Program-made: the position numbers and the translations under genes | In this document: piece by piece, positions 34,383-43,221 of the stretch | Numbering within the stretch: position 1 is the stretch's first letter | How the letters are laid out: each line of letters opens with the position of its first letter | Assembly (NCBI RefSeq): GCF_963677155.1 | Contig: NZ_OY781884.1 | Coordinates: 1,854,501 to 1,918,500, forward strand | Reading direction: 5' to 3' | Length of the DNA: 64,000 nucleotides | DNA from: an uncultured Draconibacterium sp. | GTDB taxonomy: Bacteria > Bacteroidota > Bacteroidia > Bacteroidales > Prolixibacteraceae | Notes under the pieces: model-generated | What the model was told of the DNA's origin: nothing | The model's input: only the letters and a program-made list of their open reading frames with translations | Database searches by the model: none

Positions 34383-35876
34383 TTATTGACCATCGGTTAC
34401 GTACAACTCCTCAGGAATAATAGCTTCGTTTTTTTCAAAATCGAACAACGACTGTATTTTAAGGTTTAACAATTCAAGTTTATAATTTATAAGCGCCTGA
34501 CTCAGGGCAACTTTTTGCGACGAAAGCTGATTTTGATACAGATTTAAGTCCATACCTGTAAGGTCGCCGTTTTCGTAACGTTCCAGGTTAATTTCGTAGG
34601 TCAACTGGGCATTGCGCTCATTTTGTTTTGCCAATTCAATCTGGTTCAACTGGTTTTGAATGTTACGGTAAACCTGGCGAATATCAACAACAATTTGTTT
34701 TTTCTCCTCGCTTAGGTTCAGCTCCTGCGATTCGATGGCTGCTTCGGCGGCAGCAATTCGTGCTTTGCGCTCGCCCCAATCGAAAATTGGAATATTGAAG
34801 CTAATTCCTACCGACGGGCTTTTTGTTGGATTTTGGTAAATGTTACCCAAATCATTGTTATCGCCAGTGATACCAAAACGCAGGTTCATATCTCCTCTGA
34901 ATTCATTCTGAGCTTTGGTACGGATAAGATCAAACTGACTGGTTTCCACATCAATCTCGCGCTGACGCAATTCCATTCTCGATTCCAAACCATTTTCGAT
35001 GGCTTTGTCCAAATCAACAGGAACCGGGTTTGCACTAACATCGGCCAGAATCATTACATCTTCAAAAAGATCCATACCGAGATACAGTTTCAACTGATCT
35101 TTAGCATTCTCAAAAGCCACCTCGTTGTTTTGCAAAGTAGATTTTGCCGTAGCCAGGTTTAACTCGGCCTGGTATTCTTCTTCTTTTGCAGCCAAACCGG
35201 CTTCAACCTTATTTTTTATAATGTCGTAACTTTTTTGCGTGTTAGCCAGCTCATCTTTTGCAATCGTTAAATTCATTTGCGCCATATAAACCTTGTAGAA
35301 AAATTCGGTTACATTTCGCTCGAGATTTAAGTATTGCATGGCGTAGCTGATACGTGCATTTTCGAAGTTCAATTCCAACTCTTTAAGTTGCAGCTTTAAG
35401 GTATTATGCGTAAATAATGGCTGACTCAGGTTCAAATACAGGTTATTAAAGAATACCTCATTGTCGGTAAGCGCCGAAGTAGAACTATTACTCGACCATC
35501 CAAACTCGTTGGTTAACGAGATAGTACCATCGGTTATTAAAATTGGTTGAGCAACCGTAAATAATGTACTTGTTTCAAAGTTTTCGTTGGTATACCACTC
35601 CGAAACACGATTATCAAAACGACGTTGTTTACTGTAGTTTACCGGATCAACCTGAAGTGAAAAGCGTGACTTCAAAGCCGCACGCTGTGCCTCCAGATTT
35701 TTTTGGTAGCGCTCAAGGTTTAATAATGACAGCTTCAAATCAGGGCTTCCGGTTTCGGCAATACTCAAAGCTCTTTCGAGGGTTAAAGCCTCCTGTGCCT
35801 GAACAGCAAAAGTAGCAGTCGCCAGAAAAAACAATGCAATTGCCAGCTTTCGCATAAGTTTGATTTTTGTTTTCAT
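34383..35876 (-). CDS. TolC-family outer-membrane efflux protein
   Basis: A 497-residue protein with signal peptide (ATATFAVQA) and two OEP repeats of long coiled helices, for example LQLKELELNFENARISYAMQYLNLERN and KAQNEFRGDMNLRFGITGD, ending in a helix ALINYKLELLNLKIQSLFDFE. It forms the outer-membrane channel and tunnel of the tripartite system. A second in-frame Met (MRKLAIAL) lies 7 codons in and would also give a good signal. It precedes the adaptor gene by 22 bases. Confidence 0.94.
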   Translation of the reverse strand: MKTKIKLMRKLAIALFFLATATFAVQAQEALTLERALSIAETGSPDLKLSLLNLERYQKNLEAQRAALKSRFSLQVDPVNYSKQRRFDNRVSEWYTNENFETSTLFTVAQPILITDGTISLTNEFGWSSNSSTSALTDNEVFFNNLYLNLSQPLFTHNTLKLQLKELELNFENARISYAMQYLNLERNVTEFFYKVYMAQMNLTIAKDELANTQKSYDIIKNKVEAGLAAKEEEYQAELNLATAKSTLQNNEVAFENAKDQLKLYLGMDLFEDVMILADVSANPVPVDLDKAIENGLESRMELRQREIDVETSQFDLIRTKAQNEFRGDMNLRFGITGDNNDLGNIYQNPTKSPSVGISFNIPIFDWGERKARIAAAEAAIESQELNLSEEKKQIVVDIRQVYRNIQNQLNQIELAKQNERNAQLTYEINLERYENGDLTGMDLNLYQNQLSSQKVALSQALINYKLELLNLKIQSLFDFEKNEAIIPEELYVTDGQ

Positions 35877-35963
35877 CTTAATTAAAATTTTTTCTTCAAT
35901 TGTTCCGTTCCGAATTCGCCCCTGTTATACAAGAACCTGATTCGAAACGTATGCTGATTTATT

Positions 35964-38900
35964 TTATAATTCCACGATTTTTACTGCATCGGCGTATATT
36001 ATTCGCAAATCGGTTTTATCCGTTAGCTCAATAACTGCCTTGTCTGACGAGAAATAGAATGAGCCTAAATGCACCCAGCCGGTTTCAGCACTTTGCGAAT
36101 CAAGGAAGGCTTCTTCCTCTCCGTCATCAGAATGAATAATAAAGTTTAAGCTTCCTTTTTCTTCTCCGCGGTTACGGCCAAACGAATGTCCTTTATAAAA
36201 GTGATAATACACATCATAATAACCGGCCTCTTTAACCGGAACATTCCAGCGGGCAACCTGCTCGCCATTTCCGCCTTTAATATAGTAGGCCGAACGAACG
36301 TACTCGCCATAAAACTCGTCGCTGGTTGTGGCTGTCCACGATAACGGAGGCCTCCACTGGTTTACACTCGAGTATTTCTGTTTTGTTTCTTCCTCTTTTA
36401 CAATAAGCTTTTCGAGCAAACTCACCTGATGTTTTTCGGTTATCTCAAATCCAGGATCCTCGTTATCTACAATCTCTTCATTTGGAAGTTTTGTTTGAAC
36501 CGGTGTTGAACTGATACGCTCTCCTTCCCACACTCTGGCTTTCAGGTCTTCTTCTACTTCGCGGAACATTACCATGTAAGTTTGCGGAACATTTTTAGAG
36601 GTTAGAGAGTTAAAGATAACCATGCGTGGCACTCCATCAAACAGGTAGCTCATTTCTTTGGTTTGGTGGGCAGCTAATTCAATAAGTTTATCCACCGTAT
36701 CTTCCGAGCCCATTCCCGGAGGGCCAAAGCCACGGCCACCACCTCCACCTGCAAGTCGGAAGGTAAGTTTTATTAAACCATCAACATCCGAGAAGTTGGT
36801 AACCTTCAGTGAGATCATGGTTTTCATAGCATCTCCCGATTTTACCTTTACTCCTTTTATGGGCGACACCAGGTAACCCGGCAACGCTTTTGCTTCAAAC
36901 CAACTATTCATCATTGGCTCCAGCTCGATACCATACCTGGCTTTAATCTCTTCATCAAACTCCTCGAACGAAATATTCTGGTACTTATACTTCTCTAACA
37001 CGCCGCGCAGAAATTCTTCAAAATCCTCTTCGCCGGCTTCCAATTTTATGGTAGAGAAAAGCACATCGCCTTTCAATTTAATCACTTCGTTAACAATATC
37101 GCTTTGATCCGGATCAGCCAGAATTTCCTCGAACGAGTAATCCTGTAGGGCAATATTTGCCATAATCTCGGGGCTTGCACCACTCATGCTACTCATAAAC
37201 AGCGATCTCATATCAGTAGACTGGCTTTTTAAATAAGCTTCGAAAACCCTGTTGGTAATCGGCCATTTATCCGATTGAATATTGTTTTGAAAATTGTATA
37301 ACCACGGAAAAATAAAATACGGATTTGGCGACTGCTTCATGCTCATTTCACCTCGCGACCATCGACGTTCAGCTTCGTTTTCTTCGGTAAATTTCCCAAG
37401 AAACTGTTCAAGCACGCGCAACTCTTTATCTTCGTCGGTCATTTCGCCGCCGCCTCCTCGACCTCTCCAACGGCCCATCCGTTCTTTTTGTTTTTCAAAA
37501 TCAGCTTCGCGAAACATGTAGCCTTTCTCCTGAATCAACACTTGCCCAGGCTGAATAACTTCCTGCACCGATGTCCACATGCGTTCGTAAGTTTTAAACT
37601 GCGCCGGAACCTCAACCAATGCCAATTTATCAGAATTGTACTCCAGATTATAACCGCGTTTGAAATCCTCAAAACGCTCGTAAATTACTGAAGCCAGTGT
37701 ATCTTTCGACTCCGGGAAAGCACTGCTAAAATCGTCGTGCCCCTCGATGAACCAAACTCCAAATTCAAAATCATTATGTTCCAGACTTTTATATTCGTAT
37801 TTTCCAATGGCCAGCGAAAGTTGTGTTAGTGGCGTTTCTGGCTCAAAATGGAATTTTCCAGCCGAAACTTCTGTCATAGCACCTTCAGAAACCGCCTGTA
37901 ATCCGTCTTTTGTGTTAACGGTTAACGAATAATCCACAAACTCGGGTTTATACCAACTCACATCTTCGGAGCTGTAAGTAACACCAACTTTCGGATACCA
38001 GTTAGCTTCGCGAGTAAGCAATACATAATTGGGTGTAACAAACGCATAACGCTTGTCGACATTTAATACAAATTGTCCGTATTTTTCCTGTCGTAACTCT
38101 TCGTCAATATCCAGATAGCAATAAGTTTCGTCGATAGTTCCGTTGTAGGTAAATTCAACTTTTGCACTGTCGCCGGGTTGCAAACCAGACTGGTTGGAAA
38201 CGATAACCAGATGATCTTTGCGCAAAAATGGTGTTGTTTTTCCGTTTACTTTCAGATCGGTAATTTCCAGGCCGGCATTCAAACTAAAAATGAGTTTTGA
38301 AAGTGGCTGCTGCAAATTATTTTTTAATATCATTGACGACTGTACACTTAACGACTCTCCATTATGATCGAGTACAATATCGTGCGAAAGCACATCAGCC
38401 AGCGGTTCGCTTACATATTGATTATTCAGCTCAATAATATCAGCCCGTAAAGCTGCTGTTTTTTTGAAACTGTTTATATGATTAAAAGCCAAATACCCGG
38501 CACCACCAATAAATATAATACTAAGAATAAGCGACACGTAGGTCATTGCTTCCGACTGAGGTAAACGTTTCAGCAAGAAAATGGTAAGTAAAATGAATCC
38601 TGAACCTAATCCGAAATATATTCCGCGATGGATGAGAATTACACTAAGATTACTAAATCCAATAATATCGGAACTTAACATTGGGATGTTAAATGCCATG
38701 TAATCGAAAATGTAATAATATTTTGCCTGTAAAAGAAAGAGAGTGATACCGATATAGCCAAGCACCAATACAAAAGTAATGGCTTGATTACGAATTACGC
38801 TCATCAGCAAAAACGACAATCCCATAATAAAAACAAGGGTTGGAATACTTATCAGCATCAAATAAACGCCGTACGAAACCCAATCGATTGAAGTTCCTTT

Positions 38901-39311
38901 TGCCAATGCATTAAAAACCAGTGCCAAAATAACCACCGCGATGTTAAGAATCATAAACACCTGCATATTGCCCAGTGTTTTTCCGATAACATATTCGCCA
39001 TTGGTCATCGAGCGCATGTAAATCACTTCGGTGGTATCTAATTTTTTATCGCGTTTCAAAAAGTCAGAGGCCAAAAACACAGCAATTACAGCCTGGGCTA
39101 CATTTAAAATAAGCAAATTAAAATATGGGATAGCACTCGGAATCGCGCGAATGGCCCAGCTTTCGCCACCTCCGCCTTCAATCACCAATCCAAAGTTTAA
39201 TCCGAACAATACCAGCAAAGAGAGTATACTAAATATGCGAAAAAACCAACTGCGAAAAAGTGTTTTTCGCTCGTATTTTGCTATTGAAAATATATTGTGT
39301 AACGAAATCAT
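35964..39311 (-). CDS. ABC-2 permease with M1-peptidase-like ectodomain and golvesin-type C-terminus
   Basis: A 1115-residue membrane protein. Residues 1-280 hold about seven to eight membrane segments of an ABC-2 permease. Then comes an extracytoplasmic part like the N-terminal beta and gluzincin domains of M1 aminopeptidases, as in known Bacteroidota permease/M1 fusions, but the zinc motif HExxH is not found; the matching place reads VQEVIQPGQVLIQEKGYMF. A Gly/Arg-rich insert (WRGRGGGGEM) follows, and a second Gly-rich one (GGGGGRGFG type) lies near 840. The last 130 residues look like a golvesin/Xly beta sandwich (AYYIKGGNGEQVARWNVPV ... YADAVKIVEL). It follows its ATPase gene by 10 bases. 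Confidence 0.85.
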   Translation of the reverse strand: MISLHNIFSIAKYERKTLFRSWFFRIFSILSLLVLFGLNFGLVIEGGGGESWAIRAIPSAIPYFNLLILNVAQAVIAVFLASDFLKRDKKLDTTEVIYMRSMTNGEYVIGKTLGNMQVFMILNIAVVILALVFNALAKGTSIDWVSYGVYLMLISIPTLVFIMGLSFLLMSVIRNQAITFVLVLGYIGITLFLLQAKYYYIFDYMAFNIPMLSSDIIGFSNLSVILIHRGIYFGLGSGFILLTIFLLKRLPQSEAMTYVSLILSIIFIGGAGYLAFNHINSFKKTAALRADIIELNNQYVSEPLADVLSHDIVLDHNGESLSVQSSMILKNNLQQPLSKLIFSLNAGLEITDLKVNGKTTPFLRKDHLVIVSNQSGLQPGDSAKVEFTYNGTIDETYCYLDIDEELRQEKYGQFVLNVDKRYAFVTPNYVLLTREANWYPKVGVTYSSEDVSWYKPEFVDYSLTVNTKDGLQAVSEGAMTEVSAGKFHFEPETPLTQLSLAIGKYEYKSLEHNDFEFGVWFIEGHDDFSSAFPESKDTLASVIYERFEDFKRGYNLEYNSDKLALVEVPAQFKTYERMWTSVQEVIQPGQVLIQEKGYMFREADFEKQKERMGRWRGRGGGGEMTDEDKELRVLEQFLGKFTEENEAERRWSRGEMSMKQSPNPYFIFPWLYNFQNNIQSDKWPITNRVFEAYLKSQSTDMRSLFMSSMSGASPEIMANIALQDYSFEEILADPDQSDIVNEVIKLKGDVLFSTIKLEAGEEDFEEFLRGVLEKYKYQNISFEEFDEEIKARYGIELEPMMNSWFEAKALPGYLVSPIKGVKVKSGDAMKTMISLKVTNFSDVDGLIKLTFRLAGGGGGRGFGPPGMGSEDTVDKLIELAAHQTKEMSYLFDGVPRMVIFNSLTSKNVPQTYMVMFREVEEDLKARVWEGERISSTPVQTKLPNEEIVDNEDPGFEITEKHQVSLLEKLIVKEEETKQKYSSVNQWRPPLSWTATTSDEFYGEYVRSAYYIKGGNGEQVARWNVPVKEAGYYDVYYHFYKGHSFGRNRGEEKGSLNFIIHSDDGEEEAFLDSQSAETGWVHLGSFYFSSDKAVIELTDKTDLRIIYADAVKIVEL

Positions 39312-39321
39312 TCTTTCGGGT

Positions 39322-40215
39322 TTAAGCGTTAGACCATTGGTTTAGTTTGTTTTCCATAAAGTGTACATAAGCGTGCTCCAGGTTCGGGGCCATGAGTTTT
39401 CCCTGGTAACCGTTTATCTCATTGGCAACAACCTGCACTTCCCAACCACCATCAATAGGGATGGTTGAAATTACTGGGTACTTCTCGTTAATCTCTAAAT
39501 ATTCTTGTTCAGTAGCTTCAATTTGCCACACATGGCCTTCTGCTTCTTTTACCAGTTGCTCGGGCGATCCGGTAAATGCCAGTTTCCCCTGATTGAGTAA
39601 TGCCATGTTATCGCAGGTACTCGAAATATCGCCAACAATGTGTGTTGACAAGATGATAATTACATCGCGGGTACTGATGGTTGAGAGTAGGTTACGAAAG
39701 CGAATACGTTCTTCAGGATCGAGTCCGGTTGTTGGCTCATCAACTATAATTATCTTGGGGTCATTAATAAGGGCCTGGGCAATTCCCAAACGGCGCTTCA
39801 TACCTCCTGAAAGTTTATTCGCATTTCTGTCGCGTACTTCAAACAAACCTACCTCTTCCAACATTTGATCAACCGCGTTGCGGCGTACTGCGCTACTTTT
39901 CATCCCAGACAAACGGGCAGTATAATCAAGAAACTCAGAGGTTTTAAGCTTCGAAAAAAAGCTAAAATCCTGGGGTAAATAGCCCAACATTGAGCGAATT
40001 TCGCGCCGGTTTTTCGAAAGTTCGTAATCGTTGTAATATACTTTTCCACTGGTTGGTTTCATTAGGGTTACCAAAATGCGCATGAGGGTTGATTTCCCAG
40101 CACCGTTTGGTCCTAAAAGACCAAACATGCCATTTGGAATTTCAAGGTTAAGGTTATTTACAGCGTAACTACCTCCCTTGTAGATTTTGTTTAAATTTTC
40201 TATTTTAATATGCAC
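39322..40215 (-). CDS. ABC transporter ATPase
   Basis: A 297-residue ATPase: Walker A GLLGPNGAGKST (Lys41), Q-loop YLPQDFSFF, signature LSGGMKRR, Walker B IIIVDEPTTGLDP, H-loop LSTHI. The C-terminal 70 residues are an accessory region ending NLEHAYVHFMENKL. It is the first gene of the 16-kb minus-strand cluster and is coupled to the permease at 35964-39311. It is a close relative of the ATPase domain fused to the RND pump (shared ERIRFRNLL after Walker B, DISSTC after the H-loop, PNLE-AY near the end). Confidence 0.95.
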   Translation of the reverse strand: MHIKIENLNKIYKGGSYAVNNLNLEIPNGMFGLLGPNGAGKSTLMRILVTLMKPTSGKVYYNDYELSKNRREIRSMLGYLPQDFSFFSKLKTSEFLDYTARLSGMKSSAVRRNAVDQMLEEVGLFEVRDRNANKLSGGMKRRLGIAQALINDPKIIIVDEPTTGLDPEERIRFRNLLSTISTRDVIIILSTHIVGDISSTCDNMALLNQGKLAFTGSPEQLVKEAEGHVWQIEATEQEYLEINEKYPVISTIPIDGGWEVQVVANEINGYQGKLMAPNLEHAYVHFMENKLNQWSNA

Positions 40216-40401
40216 CTTGCAATAAAATTTTTAGAGAACACAGCCTTGGACTTACAAAGCATAAAATCGTTTAATAGTGTTGGTGCACTTTTGTGATTTA
40301 AATTACAGACCTCAGCAGATTTCTTCCATTATTTATGATTACAAAAAGAAATTATTGCCGCCAGAGGCATAACAATACCTACAAGCTGAATTGTATGAGA
40401 A

Positions 40402-40432
40402 CAAAAAAAGCCCTGCAAAACCTTGCAAAGCT
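40402..40432 (-). terminator. Weak terminator after the first of three secreted paralogues
   Basis: On the minus strand AGC...TTGCA / TGCAA...GCT forms an imperfect stem, followed by TTTTTTTG. It lies 67 bases past the stop codon at 40499. Confidence 0.45.
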
Positions 40433-40498
40433 GATACTTTCATTTGAAATAAAAAGAAATGTGCGGGAGTTAACAATTACAGATTAAAAACACCATTT

Positions 40499-41080
40499 TT
40501 ATAATTTTAGCGTATATCTATGATCTCTTACACAATCGCTTAACACAACTTCATAGATACCTCTTTGCAAATAACTAAAATCCAGGCGGGTTTGAATACT
40601 TACATCGCGGCCAAGGTTCGACCCATCAATATATTTTCCGTTTTGATATATACTTACATTAACCGGCTTGTTCCAGGTATTTAAAAACGATAGATTTACC
40701 ATTTTTCCTTTCACCTTATAATACGGTTCGTAACAAAAAGAGGCATTGCTTACTGTAATTTTCTTATCCTCTACCCTTAATACACGATTTATACTCTGAT
40801 TGCCGTAATTTATACTTACACAATACACACCATCACCCAACTCCGAAAAATTAAACATCTTTTTGTAGGCTGCCAGATGTTCCGTCTCCTTATAATAGAG
40901 CAATTCTCCGTTGAAATTGGTAAGGCTTACCTTCAAAGGTGTTTCGCGAGAAAAACTATAGGCAAGCATTACCGTGTTTTCTTTAACCTGAATAATATTC
41001 ATTTTGGGTAACTCAATGGCACTTGCTGCTCCTGCAACAAAAAATACCAGGACTATCATAGCCCAAACGTTTGTTTTCAT
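40499..41080 (-). CDS. Secreted two-domain beta protein, paralogue 1
   Basis: A 193-residue protein with signal peptide MKTNVWAMIVLVFFVAGAASA. Two beta domains: the first (about 22-100) has PLKVSLTNFNGELLYYKETE and FNFSELGDGVYCVSI; the second (about 105-193) has PVNVSIYQNGKYI and LDFSYLQRGIYEVVLSD. The layout equals the two neighbours but identity is much lower. Upstream, CAAAGACA at 41116 and TAAA at 41145 (minus-strand -7/-33, 21 apart) each miss the consensus by one base. Function unknown. Confidence 0.82.
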   Translation of the reverse strand: MKTNVWAMIVLVFFVAGAASAIELPKMNIIQVKENTVMLAYSFSRETPLKVSLTNFNGELLYYKETEHLAAYKKMFNFSELGDGVYCVSINYGNQSINRVLRVEDKKITVSNASFCYEPYYKVKGKMVNLSFLNTWNKPVNVSIYQNGKYIDGSNLGRDVSIQTRLDFSYLQRGIYEVVLSDCVRDHRYTLKL

Positions 41081-41248
41081 GACTTTTCATTTAATTGTTT
41101 CCTACTTAATAGACACAAAGACAACCCCCTACGTTACACTTCCTTAAAGATTGTAAACCAACAGCCTTCTAACGTCGACTAACGCAAAAAAACCGGCTTA
41201 AACAACCGGTTCGAACAATTACAATTTGGGATGAACGAAAAAACGGAT

Positions 41249-41285
41249 AAAAAAAAAGGCCATCAGTTAATTGCTGACAGCCTTA
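41249..41285 (-). terminator. Terminator after secreted paralogue 2
   Basis: Stem AAGGC..TCAG / CTGA..GCCTT with a 2-base internal mismatch, followed on the minus strand by a run of T residues. About 25 bases after the stop at 41309. Confidence 0.65.
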
Positions 41286-41308
41286 CCTAAATCAATAACA
41301 TTTTCTGA

Positions 41309-41893
41309 CTATTTTTCTAAACTAAACGCAAATTCATTATTGTAAGAACTCAATATCACTTCGTATTTTCCATCTCTCAATGCTGAAAGATCATATCCGG
41401 AAGCGACATTAAAATCTTTACCCAAATCAGACTGGTAAACCAAACCTTTTTCGTCGTAAATATTTAAGCTAAGTCTTTCCTCATCAAAATTCAGATAAGT
41501 AAGTTTTAATACGTCATCAGCAAATGCGAAGTAAGGATCGATTCTTAATTTAGACTCGCCCACAAAAATTCCATTTGATGCTACCTGAACATCTTTAATT
41601 AAACGAGTATCGTTTACACGGAGATCCATAGTGTATTTTCCGTTTTCAAGATTTTTGAAATCATAAATCTTTTGATAGGAATTCATTGGCTTTGTTGTGT
41701 GTTTGTAATAAATCAACTCACCATTCTCAGACTGAATGCTCAACTCGAACAACGATGCATTTTCATTCATAATTGTCACTACCGCCTTGTCGTCTGACAA
41801 CGGAGTTACACTCATTTTCGGTTTCTCAACGGCTGTCGCAACTGCTACAACTGCAACTGCCAATACTGTAAATAATAATTTAATTGTTTTCAT
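41309..41893 (-). CDS. Secreted two-domain beta protein, paralogue 2
   Basis: A 194-residue protein; the ATG ending at 41893 is preferred over one two codons upstream because the paralogue at 42957 starts the same way (MKTIKLLFTVLAVAVVAVATA). Two beta domains with ASLFELSIQSENGELIYYK / IYDFKNLENGKYTMDL and LSLNIYDEKGLVYQSDLG / YDLSALRDGKYEVILSS. It is about 70 percent alike to the next gene by eye. It has its own promoter (41931-41963) and terminator, so it is a single-gene unit. Export, small size and strong promoters suggest an abundant envelope protein; no function is known. Confidence 0.85.
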   Translation of the reverse strand: MKTIKLLFTVLAVAVVAVATAVEKPKMSVTPLSDDKAVVTIMNENASLFELSIQSENGELIYYKHTTKPMNSYQKIYDFKNLENGKYTMDLRVNDTRLIKDVQVASNGIFVGESKLRIDPYFAFADDVLKLTYLNFDEERLSLNIYDEKGLVYQSDLGKDFNVASGYDLSALRDGKYEVILSSYNNEFAFSLEK

Positions 41894-41930
41894 AACCATT
41901 CGTTTTTTAGTTTAACATTGAATGACAGTA

Positions 41931-41963
41931 CAAATATATATGTTTTACAGCATACATGTCAAA
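41931..41963 (-). promoter_or_regulatory. -33/-7 promoter of secreted paralogue 2
   Basis: On the minus strand TTTG (41963-41960) and TATATTTG (41938-41931) are 21 bases apart, a full match to the Bacteroidota promoter. The 50-base region is nearly the same as that of paralogue 3. Confidence 0.8.
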
Positions 41964-42318
41964 CAACATATTAAAAAAATTAAACAATCGCACTATATTT
42001 AACATTACAGTTAACATTAAGAGTATTAATATCGTCTTAACACACTAAATATCAAGTATTACAAAAATGAATTTCCAAAATAACAATTTTCATGCCAAAC
42101 CAATCATACATATATTAAATATATTTTAGCTTATTCTCAAATAACGGTTAAGCCCGCAATTCAAACACCCCACTATCTTTATTCACAAAACCAAAACCCA
42201 GACTACCCCACTTCAAAAAACCTTATCACACTTTTCACACCAACAAGACAAGAAACACCCAACTAACCAAAAAAAATCCGGCAAACACCGGACTCCAAAC
42301 AAACAAGTACAACAAAAA

Positions 42319-42351
42319 GAAAGGCTGTCGGAAAATTCCGACAGCCTTTCT
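42319..42351 (-). terminator. Strong terminator after secreted paralogue 3
   Basis: A long perfect stem (GAAAGGCTGTCGGA / TCCGACAGCCTTTC) with a 4-base loop, followed on the minus strand by T-rich sequence. About 20 bases past the stop at 42373. Confidence 0.9.
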
Positions 42352-42372
42352 AAACCAATAACATTTTCTAAT

Positions 42373-42957
42373 CTATTTTTCTAAACTAAACGAAAAATCA
42401 TTACTCATTGAAGCCAAAACCACCTCATATTTTCCAGCAGCCAAAGCAGTAAGATCAAAACCTTTTGCAATATTAAAATCCTGACCCAATTTCGACGCAT
42501 AAACCAAACCGTTTTCATCGTAAATATTCAAACTCAGTTTTTCCTGGTCAAAATTCAAATAGGTAAGCTTTAACACATTATCTGAAAACCCAAAATAAGG
42601 ATCTACTCTCATTTTCGATTCACCCACCGCAATACCTTTTGAAGAAACACTAAAATCTTTAGTCAATCGTGTATCATTTACACGAAGATCTAAAGTATAA
42701 TCTCCATCTTCAATATTTTTAAAATCAAAAATTTTCTGATAAGTAAGAGACGGACTCGCTGCCTGCTTATAATATACCAACTCTCCATCTTCAGAGCGAA
42801 CACTCAATTCAAATAAAGCCTCGGCTCCATTAAGAATAGAAACAACTGCTCTATCTTCCGACAAAGGCACGATATCCATTTTGGGTTTCTCAACGGCTGT
42901 TGCAACCACTACAATTGCTAATGCCAATACTGTTGTAAAAAATTTAACTGTTTTCAT
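42373..42957 (-). CDS. Secreted two-domain beta protein, paralogue 3
   Basis: A 194-residue protein with signal peptide MKTVKFFTTVLALAIVVVATA. Domain pattern and length match paralogue 2 closely: ALFELSVRSEDGELVYYKQ / IFDFKNIEDGDYTLDL and LSLNIYDENGLVYASKLG / FDLTALAAGKYEVVLAS. The pair arose by recent tandem duplication that also copied the promoter. The gene is flanked by a strong promoter (42998-43030) and a strong terminator. Function unknown. Confidence 0.85.
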   Translation of the reverse strand: MKTVKFFTTVLALAIVVVATAVEKPKMDIVPLSEDRAVVSILNGAEALFELSVRSEDGELVYYKQAASPSLTYQKIFDFKNIEDGDYTLDLRVNDTRLTKDFSVSSKGIAVGESKMRVDPYFGFSDNVLKLTYLNFDQEKLSLNIYDENGLVYASKLGQDFNIAKGFDLTALAAGKYEVVLASMSNDFSFSLEK

Positions 42958-42997
42958 AACTATTTTCTTTAATTGTTTTCATTTCAGAATCACTCTG

Positions 42998-43030
42998 CAA
43001 ACATATATGTTTTACAGCATACATGCCAAA
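42998..43030 (-). promoter_or_regulatory. -33/-7 promoter of secreted paralogue 3
   Basis: On the minus strand TTTG (43030-43027) and TATGTTTG (43005-42998) are 21 bases apart, both exact matches. It implies a start about 35 bases before the ATG. Confidence 0.8.
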
Positions 43031-43071
43031 TAACATATTAAAATAATTAATAATGTTGTGATTATTTAACA

Positions 43072-43102
43072 TTGAAATTAATTTAAGATTTTTCTATTTT
43101 TG
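43072..43102 (+). promoter_or_regulatory. Promoter of the comB-patB unit
   Basis: TTG at 43072-43074 and TATTTTTG at 43095-43102 are 20 bases apart. The -7 box matches TAnnTTTG exactly. It implies a 5' leader of about 110 bases before comB. It is divergent from the promoter of paralogue 3. Confidence 0.6.
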
Positions 43103-43221
43103 CATAACCGCTTTATTTAAGGGCTTTACGAAGAAAAAACACGCACAATAACAAGTTTCGTGCCATTTTTTAATTTAGCGTGTTAAATAATTTTTAGTTT
43201 ATTATGAATAAACAGTAAAAT

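Noticed and set aside
35964-39311. Active M1 aminopeptidase
   Set aside because: The HExxH zinc-binding motif cannot be found in the peptidase-like region.
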